Below are positions 33,678 to 45,161 of a DNA stretch of 64,000 nt, in pieces (position 1 is the stretch's first letter; every line of letters begins with the position of its first letter). The translations under genes were made by a program, and so were the position numbers. The notes below the pieces were generated by a model. The model saw only the letters and a list, made by a program, of their open reading frames with translations, did not search any database and had not been told where the DNA came from. Origin of the DNA: Guillardia theta CCMP2712 (taxonomy: Eukaryota; Cryptophyceae; Pyrenomonadales; Geminigeraceae); NCBI RefSeq assembly GCF_000315625.1, contig NW_005434599.1, positions 377,175-441,174 of the forward strand, in the 5' to 3' direction.

Positions 33678-34187
33678 TCTCTCAAACCCGTTCTACTCCG
33701 TTACCAAGGCGACTCATGAAGGAGACCTGTTCAGGCATGCATGGCAAGCTGGGAAGTTGAACTGTTCTTAGCAGAAACGAACAGAAGCTATCTATCCGTC
33801 TGTCAAGAGCTGCCAGTCCTCCATAAAAGCCCAATCGCTCCGTTCCCTCGCCATGCCCACCCAACGGTCGACCCCACCACCCCCATCCACCTGAGAGACC
33901 AACAAAATACTACCCCTACCTCACATAACTCCTTAGAACCACCCCTACCCCCAAAACAACCTTTCAGTACCCCTGCATTTGTCATTTCCCGCCTGAGGTT
34001 CACCACCTACCCCCCTGCAAACCCTCGACGCATGAGGGTCCCCAAGAAATAGATGATTACTCAACAAATGTAAACGGTGCGCCTCAGAGCTCTGTGGTAC
34101 AAAACTTGCACCCGGGGCCCGGGGGCCGGGCGGCCTAGCAAGTTCGGAGTCACTTAGGGACCGTTACATTGTCCGTTATCATCAACC
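33678..34187. promoter_or_regulatory. Divergent spacer with CTACCCC tract and GC island
   Basis: Bases 33850-34030 repeat CCACCCCC, ACTACCCCTACC, CCACCCCTACCCCC and CTACCCCC words. Bases 34108-34160 form a GC island (CCCGGGGCCCGGGGGCCGGG, CGGAGTCACTTAGGG). It separates the divergent TTLL and WW-protein genes. The GC core resembles the GC core of the tandem repeat at 43.5-44 kb. Confidence 0.4.
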
Positions 34188-34665
34188 ATGGCAGCTTCTA
34201 CGGCGAGGGCAGGTCTGGTGGCGGCTCAGAGGTGGTGGGGGAAGAGAGTTGGGGAGCGACTGCTGTCTTCCTCTCCCTCCCCCTACAACTCTCAGAACAC
34301 TCACTCAAGCCATCCCAACAAGAGCCAGCCCCTCACTCCTCCCCCGCCATACGTTGGTGGCGGCAGCCAGGTGACACTCCTGCTTCAGACCTCGTATGCT
34401 GACCGTTGTCCAGCAGATGAGCAAGGATGTCACTAACATAGAGGATCCTTGGACAGCCGTTTCGGACCCCAAGACTGGTGGGACATACTACTGGAACAGG
34501 TTGACTAATGAAACAACGATGGTTGGCGAAGCGAAGCCTTTGGGCATGTACCGCAATGGACCTCCACAACAGTCGCAGGAGAGCTTCGGAGGCATGCTGA
34601 TCAACTCGCTTGCCATCGGTGCAGGCATCACAGTCGCCTTCTCTTTCGTTAGATTCTTTTTCTAG
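34188..34665 (+). CDS. WW-domain-like protein with C-terminal membrane segment
   Basis: Two exons (34188 to about 34369, about 34417-34665) joined across a 47-base intron (GTGACACTCC...TCCAGCAG): ...PYVGGGSQ / MSKDVTN.... The middle is a WW-like domain (DPWTAVSDPKTGGTYYWN, then RLTNETT), with the first Trp and the YYWN core clear, but the usual final proline region is weak. A C-terminal helix (NSLAIGAGITVAFSFVRFFF) is a membrane anchor. The N-terminus (MAASTARAGLVAAQRWWGKR) is basic and acid-free, fitting a mitochondrial or plastid presequence (inference). About 140 residues. It ends 7 bases before the end of the convergent channel gene. Confidence 0.65.
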
Positions 34666-34672
34666 AGTAACA

Positions 34673-37600
34673 TTACACGTCTGCTTTCGGCGTCTGGTCG
34701 AGCCTCAGAACAAGGTCTGCCCTGACATCATGCTTGACAGCTCCAGCTACTAGCTTGTCTCTGCCCGAGACTCCTCTCCTGTTGTCGCCGTCCTGCACTT
34801 CTTTCCTTGCTCGTGCTCTCCGGGATTCATGGTCTGAACGACCGCCATGATGTCGTGCTCCCTGCTGCCTATTGGTTTCCTCATTCTTCATTTCAGCCTG
34901 CTCGCGCCGCTTTGCTGTGATGTTCGAGCGCTGTCTTCTCTCCTCATTGATCTCCTTGCCATGTCTTCTCTCCTTCTTTGGCTCTCTGTCCTGACGTCTT
35001 GCAAACTTGGTGTTGTCCTCAGAGGCATGGGAAGAAGCGCTCATCCTAGTGCTGGAGATGCTGGACAGCTTGTCCACGTCCCTCCGTCTTGCAGCAGTTC
35101 GAGACGTGACATCTCCTGCTTCACTTCGTTCCAATTGATGTGACGCTGTCTTATCGCTCCTCTCCTCCCCTTCCTCTTTGGAACGCGCCCTCCTCCCCTC
35201 CTGAGAGGTCGAAGTTCGAGAGGTGCGGAGCCTGCCATGCTTCGAGACGGGAGTTTCAGATCGGACGTCTGAAGTGACGTCTTGAGGAGCCGGCGGTTTC
35301 AACCCGTTCCCTTTCAGTCTTTCCCTTGACTTGGAGCTGTCGTCTCCTCCCCGGATGAGCGACTTCTTCTCCTTCCCCCTTCTCTCCTGCTCGCCTCCCC
35401 CTCCTGCCGTGTGCTCTTGCTCGTTGCTGGTGCCATCCTTGACATGGTTGCCCGTCGTCTCCGGCGGATCCACCAAGGACTTGAGGTCTGTGGTGCTGTC
35501 GTACATCCTGCTACAATCGTGACTACAACCATGGGGCTCGGAGCCTCCAGCAAGGTTCACCGTGTAAGGGAGCTCGCACGTCGTGACCCTCTCCGTGACA
35601 GCGACCTGACAAGTCGCAGGTCACTCGCAGTGTTGGGTGGGCAAAGGACTCACTTGAGCATTGACTTCCTGCGCTCAGCCTCGGCCAGGAAGCTCGTCTT
35701 GCGTCGGACCTTGACGCACCAAACTTTCCTGGGACGAGGTCATCCATTTTAACGCATATCAGTCATTGGCTACCAGATGTTGGCAAACTGAAGGTAGGTA
35801 AGATTGGCTGTGCCAGGCACGATGGCGATGTTTTTGGTCAGGCCGTAGCCAATCTGAGACATGATGACAGAGACAACGAGGTTGATGACGACGAAGTTTG
35901 CGATGGCGATGAAGAGAGGGATGAAAGCGTAGGCCTGACCAGAGCCGTCAGCTATGAGCGATGGGTCCTGATACTTGAAGGGCCAACTTACCGTCATAGA
36001 TCCGCAGGTAGAGTCGCAGTCTGTCGACCGTGAGCATGAGATCAAGGAGCCGTCGGCGATCTGCGCGGGGGGGACTTAGAAAGAGGCTGCACCACCTGCT
36101 GATCAAACCATCTGCAGCTCTGTCCCGGTCACGCAGCCTTGAAACAGATGTCGGAGCTTAACAAGATAGACCTGATCTCTACCTCAGCTGCACATCTCCT
36201 CATTGCATCCCTGACCTCTTGCTCAAGCGTGTCCTTGGCCGTCCTGCACTGAGCAAGAAGCTCCTTGGCCGCTTCAAGGTAGCCTCCATCGTAGAATCAG
36301 CAGGCGCGAAGGAGATGATCTACCCGCGGTACCTTCCTTGCGAGGGTAGAGCGCAGAGGAGGTCCCGTACATCTTGAGCAGAGGAGACCTGTGCAGATTT
36401 CAATTCTCTCCTCAGGCTGGGACAGCCTACCAGGAATCTCCGCTCGCCATGCGGAAGAGGGTCAGGAACGCAACCCCGAGGTTCCGGAAGGAAGCAGTGT
36501 ACGGGAGGAGGAGCTGGGGTTGGAGCATTCTACATCTGAAGTCCAGAGGATCAGGGGCAAGGGAAGGAGAGCTTGACGCACCTGAACTGATGGATCTCGT
36601 CTCCTTGGACGCACATGTTCCCCATGAAGGAGATACAAATCACCCCGATGCAGAAGAAGAGGAGGAGGAGGAGTGCGCCGAGGTGCATGATCGTGACCCT
36701 CGACTTGACAATCCCTTTCAGCACTTGTCGAAGACTCTTGGGGATCGAAACTCGCTGGGGGAATGAGATCAGCTGCCGCCCTCCCTCAGACCACGTCTCA
36801 TGTACCTTGGATGCTCGGATCAGGCGGATAATGCGGAGAAGTCGGAAAATGCGAGCGAGGTTGGCGTTAAGGATGATGGATTGTGTACCCAGCGACTCGA
36901 TTCCTGTGTTGATGAAGAAGACGATGACGATGCCCCACTCGAGGAGAGACCATCTGTCAGGGCATCTCAGCGACAGGCGGGCCAACCACTCAGTCACTTG
37001 TCGAGGGTGAAGCGAGAGAGGTGGGTGGCGTAGAGCTCCATCGCCGTCATCACTGCGAAGACTTGACCGCAGAAGGAGTTGAGGCCCGTGGCGAGGTCCT
37101 GCCGGAGGTCAACGAGAGAGACCAGGAGATGGAACAAACCTGTTGGCTCGTCGACATCTTGTAACTCGTTGCGGAGAGAGCAACGATCTGCGCGATCACC
37201 ACTAGAGTTGTGAAAGCTTCCATTACGGGATGATTGAGAATCTGGTTGACGATCTGCCGACGGATGGAGGAAGTGCCGAAGATGACAGGGAGAGCTATCC
37301 TCTTGATCTTCTTGCGCGAGAAGTCTGAATCATGTCACTCGGCTCCGGCGCTGCAAGAGCGACTGACCTTGGGTCTCTATCATAGCGAGACGCTCCTTCA
37401 TCTGAGTTTCTCTGAGGGCGATCGAGTAGGATTTGACAAAGATGGCCGTGAACAAGCGCATGATGAAGAAGCCGACCTGCGCCGAACAAACAGGAAGTGA
37501 GTGAAGTGCGGGAGGACAGAAGTGAAAGAGAGTCTTGTGATCGGCTGTGAAGGGAATGGAGTCAACTCTGCGCATACATTACCATGATGATTGTCACGAC

Positions 37601-40600
37601 CGACAACAGCATCATCTGTTGTTGTTTTCACGCATCAGTTCCCTTGCATGCAGCAAGATACATCACCGCAGGGCTGTACCAATTGTAGGGTCCAGTGGTG
37701 ACTCCTAGAAAAAGGCAGGAGGAGGATGAGGAGGAGGGGGCAGGAACTTGATCTCACCTGTCGAGTCGACGGTGTAGAACATGATCTGCTGCCATCCCGT
37801 GTCGAGAGTCCCAATGACGTACATGGTGAGGATCGCGTCTCCGTACCAGTCTGAGCAGCTGGTGAGTGCGAGCAAGCTCCCAGCAGGAGATCCGACCGAA
37901 AGAGTAACTTCTCGACTGCCAGTGTCTCGTTTCCCCCGTCCCGTCCAGGCCCCGGCACTCGGAGTACTCCAACACAGAGGGGTCGGAGCAGTACACCACT
38001 TGCCCGTTGAGGAACTGCCGGCTACTGTCAGAGACCTGTAGTGCCTCTGCTACCCCAACCTGCATGCCGACTATGGCAGGGATGGAGAGAAAAGCGAACA
38101 AGATGACGGAGGTGATGAGGAGAGGGTAAAGAGCTTCTGAGAGGGCAGAGAAGAGCAGCGACAGGCCCTTGAGATGTTTCAAGGCTCTCAGTGGCCGCAA
38201 CCCTCGAAGAAGCCTCAGGACCTGTCATAACTCACTGTCACACCTGCTGGCTCTCTCATCTTCACACACACAACACATCTCATCATGCACAAACATCGCG
38301 CAACGTCTACCTCTCCTCTCCTCTCTCACTTACTTTGAACGCGCCGGTGCCCTGCACTGCCCCGCTGCGAGACAAGATCTCGTCTAACATAGCCGTGCAA
38401 ACAATGACGAAGTCTGCAAGGTACAGGATGTCAAACGAGGAATCAGTGACTTTTAGACGGCACCGAGTCTGTTCCAGTCCTCTTTGAAGTAAGATTCAGC
38501 AGATAGGACAATCACCTGCATGCCCCAAAGTCAGTCGCAGTACCTCAGATCGACCTTCACCTTTGCGAGGAATTCAAACGCGAAGATGAAGTTGAGAACT
38601 GTGTTGGAAGTATCGAGAAAGAGTCGCTCGTTCGGCTGTATTCCCGGCCTGTCCAACAGTCAAGTGTGTGTAGAAGCAGTCACCCGTCATGCCACCTCTC
38701 GAGCGACAGAAGAATGCAGGAGGCCAAGGTACAGAAGGCAATGAGCCGATTGAAGTGTCGGTTCCATATCAACCTCCGAACGAGCTTTCGGAACGGGTGC
38801 AAGGGAGGCAGGAAGTACAAGGAGTCAGGTAGTTCGAGGATGTACCTGTTGCTCTCAAGTCAAGCCCGTACCAACAATCTGAAATAGCCGTACAGATGCT
38901 CTTCCAGCGCCTGCTTTCGTTGTTGCAGTCTGCGAACTTCCGCTAGGTACCTTGAAATGGAATCAGCTCATGTAAAGACGAAGCTTGGGTCAGAGACCAC
39001 TGATGACTTTGCTGGTTTCGTCGAACCTCCTTGGCTTGTTCGTTCAATGTTGCTATCTCTGCCTCCAAGCTCTTTATCACAGTTTGAACCTGAGACGCAG
39101 CCAAAGTATATCGCAGTCTTCTGAATTCCGGAGTATTCCGGAACGTGGACTGCGAACGCGAGTAAGAACAAACAGACGAGAGGATGGAGGACCTCGTCGT
39201 CGAACAAGTGCTCTTTCTGGGCAGCAAGCATCAGCCGCACCATCTTTGCCTGTTTCTTCTGCTCCTTCTTCTTCCACGCAGCTGTTTGAGACTTGTATGC
39301 TTTCTCCCACAGGAAGTTTTGGAACTGCCTTGCTTTCTCAAGAACGTTCTCCTTGAACTCGGCTTCCGCCACTCGCTTCTTTGCCTTTCGGTTCCCTATC
39401 CCTCGCTGCTGCAAGATCGCCTCCGCTTCCAGCTGCTTCAGCGTCGCAAAGCAAGCCTGAAGCACCTCAATCGTCTCCGAGTCCGCGTCGTGCGTCCTCT
39501 TGATGATCGAGTCGATCACAAACGAGTCTCCAGGGCTCGCGAGCACCCCGAGGGAGGTGATGGCGGCGGCTCGCACAGAAGGATCCGGGTCCGAGCTCGC
39601 GTCCACCAGGTCTTTCAGCACAGACGGGTTGTCGTGCTGGCACACCTCGGAGAGAACCTTTGCTGCGCTCTCGCGCACGAACCTCGACGGGTCGTGCAGG
39701 AGCTGCCGGGCCTTGAGCGAGGCCTCCGGGAAGGCTTCACTGAGCTCCACGGGCACGAGGCTGCCCAAAGTCTCGACGGCCTTGGCACGTATGGTAGCGT
39801 GAGAGTCTTCGACCTTGGAGAGGAGAACATCTTGAGACAACATGGTTGATAGTTCAGCGCATGTACAACTAGAGCATAATCTCACCTATCACAGCCTCGT
39901 CTCCCTTCTCCGAGACTATCGCCAGGATCTGTAGGCTGTTGTACCTCTTCTGCCATCGATCGTCACTGATCATCGTCAGCATTTGCAGTCGCAGCCTGTG
40001 GCGCATCAAAGCACAAGATTTGTCTCGGATGAACTCCCTCACTCTCCCATCGGCCTCTTGTCCTTCTCCCTTCACCTCCTCAGACGAGTACGCGTGACTG
40101 CCGAAGTCAACGATGACGATGGCGGTCATGGTGTCAAGCAGAACGAAGCTCCCGACCAGGATCACGAGGAAAAAGTAGGCAGAGATCCCCCAGCCGTTGA
40201 TCTCGACCGCTGTTGACATCAGGTCGTACCAGTCTGACCTGGTGAAGAGCTGGAGGACAGTCAGGCACGACAGGCCGAAGTTGTCAAAGGAGGATCGGAG
40301 GGCGATGGCGGAGATGAAGGGCCGACCAGTGGGTACGTTGTCTATCACATCAGACCACAACAGAAGGTCACACGATGGCGCTGCGAGGTTTGTCGAGCAG
40401 TCGTCAAGCAGGAGATTTTCGTTAAGGCTGCTGCTGTTGAGCCGTCCATGGAAGATCCCTGAGGACACTCCATTGCTTTCCAGCCTCTCCTTCCACGCGT
40501 CCCCGTAGAGCGGCTTCAAGAGGAACCTGTTGCTCTCCTTGGTCGCGTCCAGGCCGACCACGTACGAGGGGACGCCGGGGATGCTGGAGAGGAAGGAGTA

Positions 40601-43351
40601 GGAGGGCCAACGGAGGAAGACGAGGGAGTTGAGGCCGAGATCAGACCTCTGGACGTCACGGCGATAGAGCCTTCCTCCCAACAAGTCCATGCCGAGGACA
40701 GCGAAGCAGAAGAGGGTGATAACAAGGATGCCGCACATGGCGAGGAAGGACTTGAAGCACTTGGCAGCTGCGATGACTTGCTTTGTCAGGCTCTGTGAAG
40801 ACAGTCAGGATTGAAGCTGCTGTAAGATGCGTACCGGAAACATCCGTCTCAACTTGACCAAGCGGATTAGCCTGAGGGTGCGGAACACTTTACCAGCAAT
40901 GTTCTTGTCGTTGCAAGCAAAGGGGTCAGTGCCGTCAGCATGTTGAAGACAGTTGAACTGCTTGACTGACGAAGTGAAGTCCACCATGGAAGTAATGACG
41001 ACAACAGCATCCAGTAGGTTCAGCCACTTTCTCAGATATTTCTTCGGACCAAACCCAACGATCTTCACCACCATCTCCACACAGAAGCAGAAGGCCAACG
41101 CCACTTGTCCAATCTGCAAGACAGCAGAGAATCTGAAGTATTGGCTCGTAGACTTCCACAACCTGCCAACCGCGCTTGACCTCGAGTGCTGAAGAAATAA
41201 GTTCGATCAGCGATGAACTTCCCGCAAGAAGCAAGATTGACCTCTAAGATGATCAAGACAAAGGTGCAACAAACCAGAACAAGAATCACGTTGTTAAATT
41301 TTTTGGAAGAAGCAATATTGAAACAGACAATTCGAACCCGTTGTAACACGGAGATTTTCTGCTCCTCCTGGTATTCGTCGACTTCCAATATGTTGTCTGC
41401 ATACTCGCCCACGACCATGGAGAAGATTGTAGTCTCATACCTGCACACGAGTCAGCGATGGACCATCATTGTGAGGGTTGCTTGACTGAAGAGTACCATT
41501 TGTTCCATGAACGAAACAGGAGCTGATTCTTCAACCTCCGCGCTGTCTTTGATGCAACCGCCTGCTTGTCGCCCAGGCTCGCAAGGTAGCGCTTGTAGTT
41601 CTGCTGCGTCTTCTCGTGTGTGTTTGCAACCCAAAGCTGAAACGGCAGAGCCGTTGTTCGGATGTTTTTCCACCTCGACACGATTCGGTTCACGTTGGCT
41701 GCCAGCGCCTTCGAGCAACCAGTTAGAGTGGGCAAGAGGAAAATTTGCTCCAAGTGAGAGGATGCGAGAGGCACACTTCGTAGCAACTTACCTGATTCCT
41801 CATGTTTTCCAGCCGATGAGCTAGGACAGCAATCAGGGCTTGTCTGAGAAACAGCGGCCCGATCATGATGTAGAAGAGAAAGATTAGCACTTGCTCTTGG
41901 GAATTTGAGTCCATCAGATCGTTCATGACATCCCCCCACCTGGAACAAGTCTCAGCTCATACCCAGCTCGCTCCTCTGTCGACAGACTTTGTTAATGTGA
42001 AGATCTGGAAGGAGGTCACCAACGAGTTGCCGAAGTTGTCAAAGCTGTAATGCCGTCCAGGCAACACCGCAGGGGTGGGCAGGCACGACCAGCAATTGGA
42101 GCAGGACGCTGAGTTCGGGCAATGATAGAGAGCACTAGTCCCACTGACACAAGCAGAAGGTTAGCATGACGTTTGCAAGTCTCCGTCTTACGTCACCTGA
42201 ATACAGCACACGGCCTTTCATACCCTTGCGCCAGTTCTCCGTCGTTAACCAAGTAACAGCGACCATGGAGTTCACCACTGAAGATCTGATTGAATATCAC
42301 TGTGACCAGGAGGATAACGCCAAAGATGAGGATGAAGACATAGAACAGAAGAATCGAAGAATGAGCGAGAAGATCGACTACTAATCGCAAGCTCGGGAAG
42401 AATCGAATGGCTCTAAGGACTCTGATCGCTCGCAAACAACGCAGAGCGTTAACTCGAGCGATGCCTCCAGCTATGAAAATGTCCAGCAGTCCAAACAAGA
42501 TGAGAAACGCATCTAACACATTCCAGCCATCTGCAAGGTAAGTTTTCCCACCCAGCACCAGCCCATGTGCGAGGATTTTCAGAACCAACTGTTAGTTTGT
42601 CAACGTCAATAAGGAGTTGTGGAAGGCATGCACCAACTCATACCTCGAAAAGAAAGAAGAAAGTGCACAGGAAATTGAAGTAGTCAGACGTTTCAAGCTT
42701 TGTGGTGGATGAGACTGGAAAGTATGTGGCTTTCAGGGGGTCGTTGAAGGCCAAGATCAGGGTGCTCAGAAAAATGAAGAAAGTGACTACCCCATGAAAG
42801 ATCTTGCTTTCTACTATAGCGATTGCACACAACCTTACAGGAGATTGCAGATCCAGGCAATAAAGCGCTCTCGATTGAAATCTCTCCCTGTTCGGTTTGT
42901 ACCGCCGGATTCTCTTGACAAGTTGTGACTGTATGGATTCAGAATTGATTTTCCTTCCACCATTCAGCGCACTGTCGATGATGTTTTGCAACACTTCGCG
43001 ACTGGCCTCTACCGCCTCTTGCCGTAGCTTCCTTTGTTCGATGAGCTTCAAAGGGTTCAGCTGAGTCTCCGGATCGTAAGAGCTTTCATTGTCTCTCCGA
43101 ATGGTCTTGAAAGCGATTTCGAATCCCTTGCCTGCCCTTGTTCTTTCTTGCACGTCTGCTTTTCCCTCAGGAAACCGGACGAGGCTGCCATGTGCGTCAA
43201 TCAGATGAATCTGTCTCCCTAGCAATTTTGCTTTCGATTCTATTGGCTCCTGTTGAGAGCCTGCAAGTAGACTAGTCGACATAGCGAAGCGAGCTCTTGC
43301 ACGCTGTTCTGTCTTGTCTCTCTGCGATGCATCCTCGTCGACTTCGTTCAT
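34673..43351 (-). CDS. Four-domain voltage-gated cation channel with HEAT repeats in the II-III linker
   Basis: Pore protein of the Cav/Nav/NALCN superfamily, plasma or ciliary membrane. More than 20 exons. Domain I: S1 VVTFFIFLSTLILAF (43351-42638 exon), S4 RVNALRCLRAIRVLRAIRFF, S5 at 42300, pore near 42060-42000. Domain II: S1 near 41270, S4 KVFRTLRLIRLVKLRRMFP, pore SSFDNFGLSCLTVLQLFTRS-DW (40250). Then the linker carries HEAT repeats (about 39990-39450) and a coiled coil. Domain III: S4 VLRLLRGLRPLRALKHLKGL, pore TLDTGWQQIMFYTVDST (37790). Domain IV: S4 NLARIFRLLRIIRLIRASK, pore LTLFRMASGDSW, S6 AIANFVVINLVVSVIMSQIG. The C-terminal tail runs through three more exons (FANIWKVWCVKVRRKTSFLA; SLSRRGSRRASSLTRR; then a charged R/E/K-rich exon to 34673). 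All four S4s have regular Arg/Lys every third residue. The filter is not EEEE. Confidence 0.85.
39450..39990 (-). other. HEAT-repeat insertion between channel domains II and III
   Basis: Immediately after domain II S6 and a basic segment, the frame reads DDRWQKRYNSLQILAIVSEK, then after an intron at about 39893-39839 VLLSKVEDSHATIRAKAVET, DPSRFVRESAAKVLSEVCQ, DPDPSVRAAAITSLGVLASP. Each has the D/P-x-V-R-x-x-A signature of HEAT repeats. Four to five repeats, followed by a helical/coiled segment (NFLWEKAYKSQTAAWKKKEQ). Confidence 0.75.
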
Positions 43352-43490
43352 CTTCGTACAGTTGGGCTTCCTCCTACACGAAGCTCTTCTTCCCCTTCCT
43401 CCGCTGCATCATGGCGTCTGACTTGCGAGCACTTCTTACGGCATCACGCGTTGATTAGCCTTGTCAAATTTTGATTAGTTTTTTTGTTGG

Positions 43491-44332
43491 CTCCCCCTCC
43501 TTTGTTTGCTTCGGTTTGTCCTTCTTTTTCAGTCAAATAAAGTTTTTTCACCCCTCCCCGGGCCCCGGGCCTCAGCCCCCCGGGCCCGACTCATGATCAA
43601 AACTTACAGCGCAGACGTTCGACGGATCACATGGATCTTATATAGAGCCCAGACTTGCCGAGCCGCCAAAAACTGAGAAATTGTAACCGTTCTGGAACGG
43701 TACGGTACTCCATTCCGACTATTCGATGGAATGACCAGAGAAAGCATCCTCGGGCTGGACAATACCCCTGGTTATCTGTATATAAGCATGGGGTCCTGTC
43801 TTCCTCTCTCTCTCTCTCTCTCTTCCCTCTCTTCTTCTTTTCTCCTCATTCTCTCTCTCTTCTCTCTTCCTTTCTCACTATCTCTTAATCTTTTTCTTTC
43901 TCCTAACCTCCCCCTCCTTTGTTTGCTTCGGTTTGTCCTTCTTTTTCAGTCAAATAAAGTTTTTTCACCCCTCCCCGGGCCCCGGGCCTCAGCCCCCCGG
44001 GCCCGACTCATGACTTGATCAAAACTTACAGCGCAGACGTTCGACGGATCACATGGATCTTATATAGAGCCCAGACTTGCCGAGCCCAAAAACTGAGAAA
44101 TTGTAACCGTTCTGGAACGGTACGGTACTCCATTCCGACTATTCGATGGAATGACCAGAGAAAGCATCCTCGGGCTGGACAATACCCCTGGTTATCTGTA
44201 TATAAGCATGGGGTCCTGTCTTCCTCTCTCTCTCTCTCTCTCTTCCCTCTCTTCTCACTCTTTCTTTTCTCCTCATTCTCTCTCTCTTCTCTCTTCCTTT
44301 CTCACTATCTCTTAATCTTTTTCTTTCTCCTA
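43491..44332 (+). repeat. Tandem pair of about 418-bp LTR-like units
   Basis: Two head-to-tail copies, 43491-43907 and 43908-44332, nearly identical apart from small indels (CTCATGATC versus CTCATGACTTGATC; GAGCCGCC versus GAGCC). Each holds a GC core (CCCCGGGCCCCGGGCCTCAG), a TATATAAG box at 43779 and 44199, and a CT-rich run directly after it. Promoter-like order and tandem layout suggest LTRs or another mobile/terminal repeat, but no reverse transcriptase or primer-binding site is visible. Confidence 0.6.
43779..43786 (+). promoter_or_regulatory. TATATAAG box in the first repeat copy
   Basis: TATATAAG followed about 5 bases later by ATGGGGTCCTG and a long CT initiator-like run. The same box recurs at 44199-44206 in the second copy. 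Confidence 0.4.
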
Positions 44333-44529
44333 TCCTTTCAGTCTCTGTTATCTTCCTATCCTTGCTCTGCTTATAAATACTCTTATCTCAGAAGTCAATT
44401 ACCTACCTGCTCTAACTTCGCTACTGCATACAATCCATCACGTTTCAAGTTCAAGTTCGTATCAGTCGTAACTTAAGCAAGCCGAACTTCTTTCAACCGA
44501 GTCAGTACCCCTGACCAGCAGTTACGTAT

Positions 44530-44870
44530 AAACATATCATATTAGTATTGCAGTGACCGCGCCCAATAATATATTGTAACCACCACCTCCACCGCCAGAT
44601 CCACCGTTTGAACCTTGTACGGCACCACTTCCACCCATTCCGCCACCAATTGCAACAAAATTCATATTGGCACCAACGATGGAGCTGTCGAATCCTGGCC
44701 CCCAGCATTCGACTGTTGGCCACCTCTTCCGGGGCCAACTTTTACAATGTAGGTACCAGCACGCATAGTAACGTTGGATTGTTGAATCAGGCCACCAGCA
44801 CCACCACCTAGAATAGCTCTGTCGCTTGAAGGTGGGTTGCCGCCACTGCCACCGGATGATACAACTTGGT
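44530..44870 (-). pseudogene. Frameshifted glycine-rich domain fragment
   Basis: On the minus strand one frame reads SDRAILGGGAGGLIQQSNVT, then VTMRAGTYIVKVGPGRGGQQ. It breaks off, and after a one-base shift near 44690 the next frame continues DSSIVGANMNFVAIGGGMGG and GSNGGSGGGGGGYNILLGAV before a stop. This pattern (TYxVxVGxGG ... FVAIGGGxGG ... GGSGGGG) resembles the glycine-rich surface/fibre domain found in many phage, algal and surface proteins. No ATG-led complete gene is visible, so it looks like a relic. Confidence 0.5.
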
Positions 44871-45161
44871 TAGGAAATCGACTACGGTATCTTCGATTAC
44901 GATCAGAGTGTATTCTACGTAATCCGAACCATTGTTTGTGAATTTAAGGTCTCGGATAAGAGTCCGATCGGATCGCCGCTGCCGGCCGGGCCCACAGGCT
45001 GCCGTGTACCGTGACCGTCGGCCGCGGACTCAGCCGGGCTCGGAGGGGCCACTGAGTCAAGGCTGAGCCACTTGTCAAACTGAAAATTCTGGGGCGGACT
45101 CAGAGGAGCGTGGTGCGGTATCCTTTCTTGTCAACGGCTTGGCAGAGCTTTTTACATTAAC
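44871..45161. promoter_or_regulatory. GC island directly upstream of the GAF-protein gene
   Basis: Bases 44965-45110 contain GAGTCCGATCGGATCG, GCGGACTCAGCCGGGC, CCACTGAGTCAAGGCTGAG and GGGCGGACTCAGAGG: three to four GGACTCAG-type words in about 130 bases. The start codon is at 45162. Confidence 0.4.

Noticed and set aside
34673-35560. Separate minus-strand gene starting MNLAGGSEPHG
   Set aside because: The frame upstream of MYDSTTDL joins by two short introns to the channel C-terminus (NIWKVWCVKVRR... / SLSRRGSRR...), so it is the channel tail.
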